From Sediminicola sp. YIK13 (GTDB lineage Bacteria; Bacteroidota; Bacteroidia; Flavobacteriales; Flavobacteriaceae), in assembly GCF_001430825.1 (NCBI RefSeq), contig NZ_CP010535.1, positions 186,001-250,000 on the forward strand: a stretch of DNA of 64,000 bases. Reading direction: 5' to 3'. Made by a program: the position numbers and the translations under genes. Below, in pieces: positions 49,446 through 58,243 of the stretch; the first letter of the stretch is position 1, and every line of letters begins with the position of its first letter. The notes below the pieces were generated by a model. The model did not search any database. It saw only the letters and a list, made by a program, of their open reading frames with translations, and was not told the origin of the DNA.

Positions 49446-51476
49446 TTGAAACCGACCAAACAATATCATTTACTATTTTTAACCATCGTGTTTACACTTT
49501 TCAGTGTTGCCAAAGTGGGTGCGCAGTTTTTACTGCAAGCACCCAATAGCACCGATGAGAATAATTATAAATGGTACGAGGCTTCAGATACTACTACTAC
49601 TGTTCTGGGTACTGATTTCTTTTATGAGGTGACCGTCCCTGGAGTTTATTTTGCAACTTATGATGGTACCCTTTGTGGGCGAAATGCTACCAGTTATTTT
49701 ATTGTTACTAATTGTAACAACCCTTATAATCAGGTAACATTGGATATATCTGCCAATGTGGGATCTAGTGCTACGATTACCTGGTCTCCTGCCGTAAGCG
49801 GGGATCAATTGAAACCCATAGTTACTGCGGATCAAAATGTGACAAAATATACCGCCACCTTACTAAAAGCAGGTAACAGTATTGATTTACCAAGTTTTAC
49901 GGTGGTCTGTTTAGATCAATCTGCCGATCTTCAAGACGACCTTATAACCGTAAATGAAGATGAATCTGTAGTTGTTCCTATTTATGATAATGATATTGAC
50001 TTGCCAACTACAGGAAGTTTAACAACCTCGAGCCCGGCCAATGGAACGGTTAGTATCAATAATAATGGTACGCCAAATAATCCAACAGATGATATTGTCA
50101 CCTACATTCCTAATCCAGATTATAACGGACCGGATTCATTTACCTATACCGTTTGTAATACCATGGGAGATTGCAGTTCAGCAACGGTAAATATAGATGT
50201 CTTGCCTATTGTTGATGCTTTTGATGATATGTTTGCTATGGATCAGGACACCTTTTTCACCATAAATTCTTGGTCAAACAACGATAATGACATCCCTACC
50301 CTAGGAACGTTTACAGCAACTAACCCAACGAACGGGACCATAACTATTAACAACAATGGCAGCGCCACAGATCCATCGGATGATGTGGTGATATACACCC
50401 CCAATCCTGGATTTGTAGGCACAGATACCTTTACCTATACCATCTGTGACAATGCTGGGAATTGCAGTACGGCAGTAATTACAATAGTAGTCAATTCTAC
50501 TGCTGTTGTAGATATTGATAGCGATGATGACGGAATATTGGATGCTTTTGAAGATCTGAATTTAGATGCCGATGGTGATCCAGCTACAAACCCAACAGAT
50601 TCTGATGGGGACGGGGTTCCTGATTATTTGGATATTGATAGTGATGACGATGGTATTCCTGATAACGTTGAGGCACAATCTACAGCTGGTTATATTCCTC
50701 CTAGTGGGCAGGACAATAATGGAAATGGCTTGGATGATAATTATGAACAAAACGGATTGTTCGGACTCTTTCCAGTGGATACGGATGGCGATAGTTTGCC
50801 AGACTATTTGGATGAGGACAGTGACAATGATAATGTTCCCGATATCGTGGAAGCCCATGATTACGATTTTGATGGTATTGCCGATTTTGTTTGGTTAGGA
50901 TCAGATAAGGATAATGATGGTCTGGATGATGGATTTGAGGGAGTAACCGTTATTGATACAGATGTTAACGACAAGTTTAATGATCCTTACTCAGATTTGC
51001 CAAATACCGATGGGGATGAAGAATCCAATTACAGGGATACAGACGATGATGATGATGGTATAGAAACTAGGGATGAAGACTTAAATGGTGATGGCGATTA
51101 TACCAACGATGATGCCGACGGGGATGGTATTCCAGATTATTTGGATTCCGACTTAATTGAGCTTAATGCTGGAACGATTGAAGTATTTAATGTTGTAACC
51201 CCTAACGGAGACGGAATACACGATATCTTAAAAATTACCGGCTTGGAAAATTATCCAAATAATAGCCTGAAAATATTCAATAGATGGGGTGTATTGGTTT
51301 ATACTACAAATGCCTATGGAACAGAAGGAAACTATTTTGATGGTACTTCAAATGGTAGGGTAACTGTCAATCAGGATAATCAACTCCCAGTAGGAACATA
51401 CTTCTATATCTTGGATTATGAGGAAGCCGCTGGAAAAACAAAGTCCCTATCAGGATACATTTATATAAATAGATAA
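49446..51476 (+). CDS. Secreted protein with tandem beta domains, TSP3 repeats and T9SS type-B (CHU_C) tail
   Basis: 676 residues from a TTG start that yields a good signal peptide ([17 protein letters not shown]). A Cys-containing N-terminal domain (about 28-160), two cadherin-like/Big_9-type domains (about 165-340) with the repeated DDxxTYxPNPxYxGxDxFTYTxC pattern, TSP3-type calcium repeats (about 350-570), and a CHU_C domain (about 575-676; [33 protein letters not shown]). Its N-terminal layout differs from the 1847-residue protein, but the TSP3 and tail parts are related. Four bases separate it from the PorP/SprF gene, so the two are surely coexpressed; it could also anchor or assist the giant protein encoded 31 bases upstream. 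Confidence 0.83.
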   Translation: MKPTKQYHLLFLTIVFTLFSVAKVGAQFLLQAPNSTDENNYKWYEASDTTTTVLGTDFFYEVTVPGVYFATYDGTLCGRNATSYFIVTNCNNPYNQVTLDISANVGSSATITWSPAVSGDQLKPIVTADQNVTKYTATLLKAGNSIDLPSFTVVCLDQSADLQDDLITVNEDESVVVPIYDNDIDLPTTGSLTTSSPANGTVSINNNGTPNNPTDDIVTYIPNPDYNGPDSFTYTVCNTMGDCSSATVNIDVLPIVDAFDDMFAMDQDTFFTINSWSNNDNDIPTLGTFTATNPTNGTITINNNGSATDPSDDVVIYTPNPGFVGTDTFTYTICDNAGNCSTAVITIVVNSTAVVDIDSDDDGILDAFEDLNLDADGDPATNPTDSDGDGVPDYLDIDSDDDGIPDNVEAQSTAGYIPPSGQDNNGNGLDDNYEQNGLFGLFPVDTDGDSLPDYLDEDSDNDNVPDIVEAHDYDFDGIADFVWLGSDKDNDGLDDGFEGVTVIDTDVNDKFNDPYSDLPNTDGDEESNYRDTDDDDDGIETRDEDLNGDGDYTNDDADGDGIPDYLDSDLIELNAGTIEVFNVVTPNGDGIHDILKITGLENYPNNSLKIFNRWGVLVYTTNAYGTEGNYFDGTSNGRVTVNQDNQLPVGTYFYILDYEEAAGKTKSLSGYIYINR

Positions 51477-51480
51477 CCTA

Positions 51481-52443
51481 ATGAAGAACTTACACCGATA
51501 TCAACCTACCTCTTTCGCGATAAGCTTCTTACTTTTTGTGTTGGCCTTTAGTAGTGTTTCAACTGTATGTGCGCAACAAGATGCACAGTACACCCAGTAC
51601 ATGTACAATACAGTGACCGTAAACCCGGGATATGCAGGTTCCAGAGGGCATATGAGTATTGCTGCCCTTTACAGGTCGCAATGGGTTGGTTTGGAAGGTG
51701 CTCCAACCACGCAGTCCTTGAACATTCATTCCCCAATAGGATATAGGGGTGTCGGATTAGGGTTTTCTATTGTCAACGACGAAATAGGACCAACTTCGGA
51801 AACTAATTTTGATCTGGATTTTTCCTATACCATTTACACGTCAACAGAAGGAAGATTGTCGTTTGGATTAAAGGCAAGTGCCAATTTATTGGACATTCGT
51901 TTTTCTCAATTGAATCAAGATTATTCCAATGGGCAGGATCCAACCTTGCAACAGGATATACAGAATAAATTATCCCCCAATGTAGGGGCGGGAGTCTATT
52001 ACCATACAGAACGTTATTATTTGGGGCTTTCTGTTCCCAGGTTTTTGGAAACTTCACATTTTGAGGAGTCTTCCCTTTCCACAGCAAAGGAACAAATGAA
52101 CTTTTATTTGATCACAGGCTACGTATTTGAATTGGATTCGTTTTGGAAATTTAAACCAGCATTACTGACTAAGGTGACTCAGGGTGCACCACTACAAGTG
52201 GATGTTTCCGCAAATGTCATGTACAACGATAAATTTATTTTGGGAGCCGCCTACAGATGGGATGCAGCCGTCAGTGGAATGATAGGGTTTAACCTTAAGA
52301 ACAATATGCTAATTGGTTTGGCCTATGACAGGGAAACCACTGCACTTGGAAGCGCTATGTTCAATGATGGATCGTTTGAGGTGATTATCAGATACGACTT
52401 TATAAAGGCACTGGACAATCTAAAATCCCCAAGATTCTTTTAA
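51481..52443 (+). CDS. PorP/SprF family type IX secretion membrane protein (copy 2)
   Basis: 320 residues. Signal peptide ending before QQDAQYTQYMYNTVTVNPGY, then GSRGHMSIAALYRSQWVGLEGAPTTQSLNIHSP, and a barrel ending FEVIIRYDFIKALDNLKSPRFF. Clearly a paralogue of the copy at 26079-27032, with the same C-terminal SPRFF. Likely the outer-membrane partner for the export of the CHU_C protein just upstream. Unlike cluster A no OmpA-family gene follows; a terminator comes 23 bases after the stop. Confidence 0.88.
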   Translation: MKNLHRYQPTSFAISFLLFVLAFSSVSTVCAQQDAQYTQYMYNTVTVNPGYAGSRGHMSIAALYRSQWVGLEGAPTTQSLNIHSPIGYRGVGLGFSIVNDEIGPTSETNFDLDFSYTIYTSTEGRLSFGLKASANLLDIRFSQLNQDYSNGQDPTLQQDIQNKLSPNVGAGVYYHTERYYLGLSVPRFLETSHFEESSLSTAKEQMNFYLITGYVFELDSFWKFKPALLTKVTQGAPLQVDVSANVMYNDKFILGAAYRWDAAVSGMIGFNLKNNMLIGLAYDRETTALGSAMFNDGSFEVIIRYDFIKALDNLKSPRFF

Positions 52444-52466
52444 AAAAACCTTTATTATATTTTATG

Positions 52467-52499
52467 AAAGCCACTTTTTCTTAAAAAGTGGCTTTTTTT
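52467..52499 (+). terminator. Intrinsic terminator of surface cluster B
   Basis: Stem AAAGCCACTTTTT/AAAAAGTGGCTTT with a three-base loop and a T-run. Confidence 0.92.
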
Positions 52500-52547
52500 A
52501 TGTTGCAGTTAACTTTTAAAATTACGTAAAGGTCTTATTTTTACAGT

Positions 52548-53075
52548 ATGAAAGAAGAAAATGTAATATTAGTTAACCAATCCGATGAACAGATCGGAAC
52601 CATGCCCAAGATGGAAGCCCATGAAAAGGCGCTTCTTCATAGGGCATTCTCCGTATTTGTAATGAATGAAAAAGGCGAGACCATGCTCCAACAGCGGGCC
52701 GCCCATAAATATCACTCTCCATTGCTTTGGACCAATACATGTTGTAGTCACCAAAGAGTGGGTGAGACCAATATAGCTGCAGGTAAACGCAGGCTCCAAG
52801 AGGAAATGGGGTTTTCAACCGAATTGACTGAGCTATTCTCATTTATCTACAAGGCCCCATTTGACAATGGCCTTACAGAACATGAATTTGATCATGTGAT
52901 GATCGGGAACTATGAGGCAGATCCATCAATCAATCCTGATGAGGTGGCCAATTGGAAATGGATGAAGCCTGAAGACGTAAAAGATGATATTTCAAAAAAT
53001 CCGGATACATATACGGCATGGTTCAAAATTATTTTTGAACGATTTTACAATCATTTAATCCAAACCCCTCAATAG
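52548..53075 (+). CDS. idi: Isopentenyl-diphosphate delta-isomerase, type 1
   Basis: 175 residues, Nudix fold. Interconverts isopentenyl and dimethylallyl diphosphate for isoprenoid synthesis in the cytoplasm. Active-site residues are in place: C66 in WTNTCCSH, E113 in TEHEFDHV, metal ligands H25, H31 and H68, and the Nudix-type helix AGKRRLQEEMGF. First gene of a tight four-gene operon; the next start lies 2 bases behind its stop. Confidence 0.93.
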   Translation: MKEENVILVNQSDEQIGTMPKMEAHEKALLHRAFSVFVMNEKGETMLQQRAAHKYHSPLLWTNTCCSHQRVGETNIAAGKRRLQEEMGFSTELTELFSFIYKAPFDNGLTEHEFDHVMIGNYEADPSINPDEVANWKWMKPEDVKDDISKNPDTYTAWFKIIFERFYNHLIQTPQ

Positions 53076-53077
53076 GC

Positions 53078-53485
53078 ATGAAAGTAAAGGTAAGTAGAAA
53101 GGCGCACTTTAATGCAGCACATCGGTTGTACAGAAAGGATTGGAGCTTTGAAAAGAATGATTCGATTTTTGGGAAATGTAACAATCCCAATTTCCACGGT
53201 CATAATTATGAGTTGATCGTAAGTGTTACCGGAGAAATAGATCCGGAAACTGGTTTTGTCATAGATGTTAAGATATTAAAGGACCTTATAAAAGCTGAGG
53301 TGGAGGATTCTTTTGACCATAAAAACCTGAATGTGGAGGTCCCAGAGTTTAAGGAATTGAACCCAACTGCTGAGAATATTGCAGTGGTCATTTGGCAAAA
53401 ACTTAGGCCGCATATAGACGCTGCCAATGCATTGGAGGTGGTCCTTTATGAGACCCCAAGGAATTTTGTAACCTTTTCCGGCTAG
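53078..53485 (+). CDS. 6-pyruvoyl-tetrahydropterin synthase / QueD family protein
   Basis: 135 residues with the family's zinc ligands H15 (FNAAHRL), H40 and H42 (NFHGHNYE), the catalytic Cys34 (GKCNNPNFHGH) and the D80-H81 pair (SFDHKNLN). Family members make 6-carboxy-tetrahydropterin for queuosine or act in pterin synthesis. No other queuosine genes are next to it, so the pathway is not settled. Between idi and a peroxiredoxin, with 2- and 3-base gaps. Confidence 0.85.
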   Translation: MKVKVSRKAHFNAAHRLYRKDWSFEKNDSIFGKCNNPNFHGHNYELIVSVTGEIDPETGFVIDVKILKDLIKAEVEDSFDHKNLNVEVPEFKELNPTAENIAVVIWQKLRPHIDAANALEVVLYETPRNFVTFSG

Positions 53486-53488
53486 GCC

Positions 53489-53950
53489 ATGGCTTTACAA
53501 ATAGGGGATAGGGTGCCAGAATTTTCTTTGAAGGATCAGCATGGAAATATGTTTACCAGTAACAGTATTGTAGGAAGCAAGGCCATGGTCATTTTCTTTT
53601 ATCCAAAGGATGATACACCAGGCTGCACCAAGGAAGCTTGTTCTTTCAGGGACAGTTATGAGGAATTTAAAGAATTGGGGGCAGAAGTGATAGGCATCAG
53701 CTCGGATTCCGAGAAATCGCATCAAAAATTCGCTTCGAAATATGAATTGCCCTTTATTTTGTTGTCCGACGAAAAGAAAAAGGTAAGGAAAAGCTTTAAA
53801 GTGGATAATAATCTCTTTAATTTGTTACCAGGTAGGGAAACCTATGTCATCGACAAAAAAGGAAATGTAATCATGGTCTTTAATAGTATCAGTGCTTCAA
53901 AACATATGAAGAAAGCATTGGAGGCCTTAAAATCAGCGGTAGCAAAATGA
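53489..53950 (+). CDS. bcp: Peroxiredoxin, BCP/PrxQ type
   Basis: 153 residues. Thioredoxin-fold peroxidase; DTPGCTKEACSFRD carries the peroxidatic Cys46 and, five residues on, the second Cys51 typical of atypical 2-Cys PrxQ. Reduces hydrogen and organic peroxides using thioredoxin. Its stop overlaps the manA start (ATGA). Confidence 0.92.
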   Translation: MALQIGDRVPEFSLKDQHGNMFTSNSIVGSKAMVIFFYPKDDTPGCTKEACSFRDSYEEFKELGAEVIGISSDSEKSHQKFASKYELPFILLSDEKKKVRKSFKVDNNLFNLLPGRETYVIDKKGNVIMVFNSISASKHMKKALEALKSAVAK

Positions 53951-54915
53951 ACATATATCCATTGAAATTTCACCCAATACTCAAGGAACGTTTGTGGGGA
54001 GGGACCAAGTTGAAAGATGTATTAGGAAAATCCATAGAAAGCGATATCACTGGCGAAAGCTGGGAACTTTCAACGGTTAAAGGTGATGTATCTGTGGTTT
54101 CCAACGGAAACCTTGCGGGTGCCTCGCTTCAAGAGCTTATAAATTCTGATCCAAAAGGGCTTTTGGGAAAAGCAGTTACTGAGCGTTTTGGGAAGGAATT
54201 CCCCATTCTTATAAAGTTTATAGATGCCAAACAAGACCTTTCCATACAACTGCACCCCAATGATGAACTGGCAAAAAAACGACATGATTCTTTTGGCAAA
54301 ACTGAGATGTGGTATATTATGGACGCAGATCAAGACGCCAATTTAATAGTAGGGTTCAATAAAGAAGTCACCAAAGAGGAATACTCCAAAAACTTGGAGA
54401 ATGATACTTTATTGGATTTGATGAATTATGAAACTGTTCAAGAAGGTGATACCTTTTTTATCAATACAGGGAAGATCCATGCCATAGGTGCGGGAGTTCT
54501 ATTGGCAGAGATTCAGCAAACTTCAGATGTAACCTATAGGGTTTTCGATTTCAATAGAAAGGACAAAGATGGGAATTTGAGGGAACTGCATACAGAAATG
54601 GCATTGGATGCTATTGATTATGGAATGAAGGACGATTTTAAGGTGGCCTATCCTAAGGTAAAGGATACTGTAAATACTATGGTGGATTGTCCTTATTTTA
54701 AGACCAATTTTCTTGAATTGACGAATGATCTGGATCAAAATGTATCCGATAGGGACTCCTTCACTATCTATATGTGCGTTGGTGGAAAAGCTTCCATTTC
54801 CAATGAACATGGTACAGCGGAAATACAAAAAGGGGAAACAGTTTTGATGCCCGCAGCCTCAAAAAAGATTGGAATACAAACCTCAGGAGCCAAATTGTTG
54901 GAAGTGACTATTTGA
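53947..54915 (+). CDS. manA: Mannose-6-phosphate isomerase, class I
   Basis: 322 residues, the short bacterial form. Interconverts mannose 6-phosphate and fructose 6-phosphate. Cupin zinc ligands visible: H103 in SIQLHPND, E120 in KTEMWY and H178 in NTGKIHAIGAG. The short form lacks the extra helical domain of the E. coli enzyme. Last gene of the idi operon; no clear terminator after it. Confidence 0.9.
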   Translation: MNIYPLKFHPILKERLWGGTKLKDVLGKSIESDITGESWELSTVKGDVSVVSNGNLAGASLQELINSDPKGLLGKAVTERFGKEFPILIKFIDAKQDLSIQLHPNDELAKKRHDSFGKTEMWYIMDADQDANLIVGFNKEVTKEEYSKNLENDTLLDLMNYETVQEGDTFFINTGKIHAIGAGVLLAEIQQTSDVTYRVFDFNRKDKDGNLRELHTEMALDAIDYGMKDDFKVAYPKVKDTVNTMVDCPYFKTNFLELTNDLDQNVSDRDSFTIYMCVGGKASISNEHGTAEIQKGETVLMPAASKKIGIQTSGAKLLEVTI

Positions 54916-55012
54916 AAATTAGATGAGGATGGGATAAAAGCTCCAGAATATTAGTAAATAAGCTTATATTTTACTCAAATTTAAAGGAAATAAAAAGAGA
55001 ACCATAAAATAT

Positions 55013-55040
55013 TTGATTCCTATCAAAAAGTGTACTTTTG
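55013..55040 (+). promoter_or_regulatory. Promoter of the small helical protein gene
   Basis: TTTG at 55013-55016 and an exact -7 element TACTTTTG at 55033-55040, spacer 16. It shows that an earlier in-frame ATG at 55030 cannot be the start, since that lies inside the promoter. Confidence 0.65.
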
Positions 55041-55062
55041 TAAAAAATTAAAAGTAGTACAA

Positions 55063-55332
55063 ATGGCAAGTATAAGAGATTTAAAAAAGGATATCAATTA
55101 TGTTTTAGGAGATATTATCGAGGCAGTTTATTTATGGGAGGCATCTACCAACAATAGAAATTCAAAAGAAGGATCTGCTGTGATAGAAAATGCAATTTCA
55201 ACATTCGATGAATTGATCGTAAAAGTAAATAAGAAAGATGTTGAGGACAGAGCAAAGCATTTAAAGTCTGTAAAGACCGACTTGGAAGCAAAGGCAACAA
55301 CTTTGGTAGAACAATTGAATAATTTAGGCTAA
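55063..55332 (+). CDS. Small conserved helical protein, function unknown
   Basis: 89 residues beginning MASIRDLKKDINYVLGDIIE, all-helical by composition, with an even spread of Lys and Glu and the segment TFDELIVKVNKKDVEDRAKH. The family is common in flavobacteria and lacks a known function. The gene has a promoter and a bidirectional terminator of its own. The start at 55063 is favoured because the -7 element covers the upstream ATG. Confidence 0.78.
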   Translation: MASIRDLKKDINYVLGDIIEAVYLWEASTNNRNSKEGSAVIENAISTFDELIVKVNKKDVEDRAKHLKSVKTDLEAKATTLVEQLNNLG

Positions 55333-55354
55333 TCCAAGATTACCTAATGCATAT

Positions 55355-55390
55355 AAAAAAAACATCCACCATTTGGTGGATGTTTTTTTT
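55355..55390. terminator. Bidirectional terminator
   Basis: Stem AAAAAAACATCCACC/GGTGGATGTTTTTTT with an ATTT loop, between the small helical protein gene and the convergent lipoprotein gene. Confidence 0.92.
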
Positions 55391-55391
55391 G

Positions 55392-56099
55392 TTACTCATT
55401 TTTCCTTATTTCTTCCAGATACTTTTTTAAATCCTTGCCATATTTGGAATTAGCAACTTCAGGGCTAAGGGAGTTATTGATAGAATCCAAGTATATAATA
55501 TTGGCGTCTGCGACTTCGGTTAAAGCAATATAAGGAGAGATGTACGAATTTCTGTTGTTCAGTGCGAAGTTAAGCGCATATAGGTACCCCCTCAAAATAT
55601 TTTTGTCACTCAGTTTTTTTACAGAATCCAATGCCATTGAATCCTTTTTGATTTGAGGATCAAATGTAAATTTGAGGTATTCCAAATTCCTGGTGTTGAA
55701 TTTCGTCATCACACCTTTGTATTCCTCTAATTTTTTTTGGGTCTCAGAGCCTTCAATTTTTGCTTTGGTATCAAAAGTATCCCATGAAGTATTAATACTG
55801 ATATTTCCTGGTTCACCGAAAAAGGTGATACGGTCATTGATGTCGTTATTATCTTCTTTCTTCAGGTATAGGTAAAAAACTTCTGGACTCTCCAATTCAG
55901 TTTTAAATTCAAAATTACCATTGCCTTCAACGTCAAGGGAGTCAATGGAAATTAAGGTGGAATCCTGTATCTTTTGTAAGTACAGAGTACCTTTTTTAAG
56001 TCCTTTTACATTACCGGAAACGGTCATGGTCTGCTCGGTATCACCACCGCAGGATATCATAAAAATGCCGATTAGGGCCAAAAATAAAATGTTCTTCAT
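55392..56099 (-). CDS. DUF4369 lipoprotein
   Basis: 235 residues. Lipoprotein signal: hydrophobic helix and lipobox FMISCGG with the acylated Cys at position 17. A DUF4369 beta domain follows (about 25-125; VSGNVKGLKKGTLYLQKIQD), then a helical rest. In Bacteroidota DUF4369 usually stands before a thioredoxin-like domain; here none is present and no CxxC motif is seen, so this is the short stand-alone form. Function unknown; membrane-anchored in the periplasm. Confidence 0.82.
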   Translation of the reverse strand: MKNILFLALIGIFMISCGGDTEQTMTVSGNVKGLKKGTLYLQKIQDSTLISIDSLDVEGNGNFEFKTELESPEVFYLYLKKEDNNDINDRITFFGEPGNISINTSWDTFDTKAKIEGSETQKKLEEYKGVMTKFNTRNLEYLKFTFDPQIKKDSMALDSVKKLSDKNILRGYLYALNFALNNRNSYISPYIALTEVADANIIYLDSINNSLSPEVANSKYGKDLKKYLEEIRKNE

Positions 56100-56143
56100 G
56101 TTGTTTGTTTAGTGCCGCAAATATGATGAAAGTTTATGAAAAA

Positions 56144-57406
56144 TTAAATTTTTGAGGCAATTTCCATGAGGTAGGCGCATAATAAAGCACCACCGGTACC
56201 AACCACGTACCCAAAGACTGCCAAAAGAACTCCTACGGAGGTCAATGATGGGTGGAATTCTGCCGCAACCACTGGAGCTGAGGCCGCACCTCCCACATTT
56301 GCTTGACTGCCTACGGCCAAAAAGAAATATGGGGCCTTTATTATTTTGGCCACTAGAATTAGGAGTCCAGCATGTATTCCTATCCATATAAACCCAATAG
56401 CTATCAATCCTGGATTTTCTAGTACCATCCCTAAGTCCATCTTCATCCCAATGGTGGCTACCAATATGTATATAAACACACTTCCAATTTTACTGGCCCC
56501 TGCACCTTCGTACTCTTTGGCTTTTGTAAAGGATAAGAGAATGCCCAAAATTGTAGCAATGACCACCATCCAAAAGAAATTGGAGCCCAAAAAGGATAAA
56601 AAGCTTTTGGTATCCCTGACCGAGGCAAAGGAGTTGGTTAAAATTTCACTGAGGTAATCTCCAAAAAAATGGGCGATACCAACAGCCGTAAACGCAAAGC
56701 ACAGGATAACCATATAATCGTTAAGAGTAGGCACCCGAGTAATTTTATCGGTATAATGTGCTACTTTAATTTTTAGGGATTCTATGGCAGAAGTATCGGC
56801 TTTCAGCCATTTGTCTATTTTTTTAGTTTTGCCCACTCCTAAAAGAATAATAGCCATCCAAACATTGGCCACTACAATATCAATAAGGACCATGCCCCCG
56901 TATTTTTCAGGATTATATTGAAAAATTTCCAGCATGGCCGCCTGATTGGCACCACCACCTATCCAGCTACCGGCAATAGTTGACAACCCTCTCCAAATAG
57001 CATCAAAATCATTTCCTCCCACGGTTTCGGGTGAAAAGATAGAAACAATCAATATGGCTATAGGGCCTCCAATAATAATTCCCGCTGAACCGGTTAAAAA
57101 CATGATCAGTGCTTTGGAACCTAAGTTCAAAATAGCCTTTAAGTCAATACTCAAGGTCATCAATACCAAAGCAGCAGGTAATAAATACCGGCTGGCCATG
57201 AAGTAGAGATTGGATTTTTCATCGGAAACAATACCCAAGCTTGCTAAAATTGCGGGTAGGAGGTAACACATTAAAACTGCTGGAACCACGCTGTAAAAGG
57301 ATTTCCAAAATCCTGTTCTTCGAGATGAGGTATAAAAAATAAAACCCAAACAAAGGGCTATAAGGCCAAAAACAACGGTATCGTTGGAAATTAGGGGATC
57401 GTTCAT
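56144..57406 (-). CDS. DUF819 family membrane protein
   Basis: 420 residues with about 11 hydrophobic helices and the family motifs LMTLSIDLKAIL, IAGSWIGGGANQAAM and NVGGAASAPVVAAEFHPSL near the C terminus. Members (YjcL-like) are inner-membrane proteins thought to be transporters; no substrate is known. Possibly cotranscribed with the lipoprotein downstream (44 bases). Confidence 0.82.
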   Translation of the reverse strand: MNDPLISNDTVVFGLIALCLGFIFYTSSRRTGFWKSFYSVVPAVLMCYLLPAILASLGIVSDEKSNLYFMASRYLLPAALVLMTLSIDLKAILNLGSKALIMFLTGSAGIIIGGPIAILIVSIFSPETVGGNDFDAIWRGLSTIAGSWIGGGANQAAMLEIFQYNPEKYGGMVLIDIVVANVWMAIILLGVGKTKKIDKWLKADTSAIESLKIKVAHYTDKITRVPTLNDYMVILCFAFTAVGIAHFFGDYLSEILTNSFASVRDTKSFLSFLGSNFFWMVVIATILGILLSFTKAKEYEGAGASKIGSVFIYILVATIGMKMDLGMVLENPGLIAIGFIWIGIHAGLLILVAKIIKAPYFFLAVGSQANVGGAASAPVVAAEFHPSLTSVGVLLAVFGYVVGTGGALLCAYLMEIASKI

Positions 57407-57438
57407 GTATAAAGCAATTGTATGCCTGCCAAATATAA

Positions 57439-58242
57439 TTAAATTATAATATGCCGCTTAATGAAATGGGCAACCCCGTCCTCGGTATTTTTTAGGGTGA
57501 CGCTATTGGCGATCAGTTTTAGCTCCTCCCTTGCGTTAGCTACAGCCACGCCATGGCCTACATGTTGCAACATTTCCATGTCATTGTAATTATCTCCAAA
57601 GGCAATAACATCATCAAGGGTTTCTCCCTCTTTTAGCAACAATTGTATGGCCGATAGCTTGGAAATGGACTTAGGTGACAACTCAATCAGGGTTTCGTTA
57701 GATCTGTACACATGAAGTTCTTGGCCCAATTGTTTTTGGAGCTTTGAAAATGCTGTGTCCGTGGCAATTTCAGTGCCCATTAACATGATTTTGTGGGCGC
57801 CAATTTGGCGATTTTTCCAGTCTTTGATGGATTCCACTGTATCTCTGAAGATTGGTGTGGACTGCGTATGGTGTATCTCTTTTCTAACACGTTCCGTATT
57901 TTCTTCCACATACCATTCGTCCTTGTGGTACAGACCTAATCTTATCCCGAGGGATTCGGACAAATCGTAGACTTCATCAAGATGGTCCATAGTCATGACC
58001 GTTGAGGACAGTTCTTTTTTGCCATCCAGAATCAAGGCGCCATTATAACAAATTATTGGTTGGTCCTCAATCCCCAAGTTTCGTTGGAGATAGGTCATGG
58101 ATCTAGGCATTCTAGCGGAAACCAAAATAACCCTAATCGCGTTTTTAATGCGTTGAATTTCGGTTATGGTGAACTCCGAAACGTTATTTTTAGTTGATAG
58201 CAAAGTGCCATCCAAATCTGAACATAAAACTTTAAACTTCAT
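57439..58242 (-). CDS. Cof-type HAD-IIB hydrolase
   Basis: 267 residues. HAD motif I as DLDGTLLS (nucleophile D9, acid D11), motif II in VILVSARMPR, cap domain in the middle, motif IV GDNYNDMEML, and the usual VAVANAREELK signature. Cytoplasmic phosphatase acting on small phosphorylated metabolites or sugar phosphates; substrate unknown. Confidence 0.88.
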   Translation of the reverse strand: MKFKVLCSDLDGTLLSTKNNVSEFTITEIQRIKNAIRVILVSARMPRSMTYLQRNLGIEDQPIICYNGALILDGKKELSSTVMTMDHLDEVYDLSESLGIRLGLYHKDEWYVEENTERVRKEIHHTQSTPIFRDTVESIKDWKNRQIGAHKIMLMGTEIATDTAFSKLQKQLGQELHVYRSNETLIELSPKSISKLSAIQLLLKEGETLDDVIAFGDNYNDMEMLQHVGHGVAVANAREELKLIANSVTLKNTEDGVAHFIKRHIII

Positions 58243-58243
58243 T

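Noticed and set aside
55030-55062. N-terminal extension of the small helical protein from an ATG at 55030
   Set aside because: The -7 element lies at 55033-55040, so this ATG would not be transcribed.
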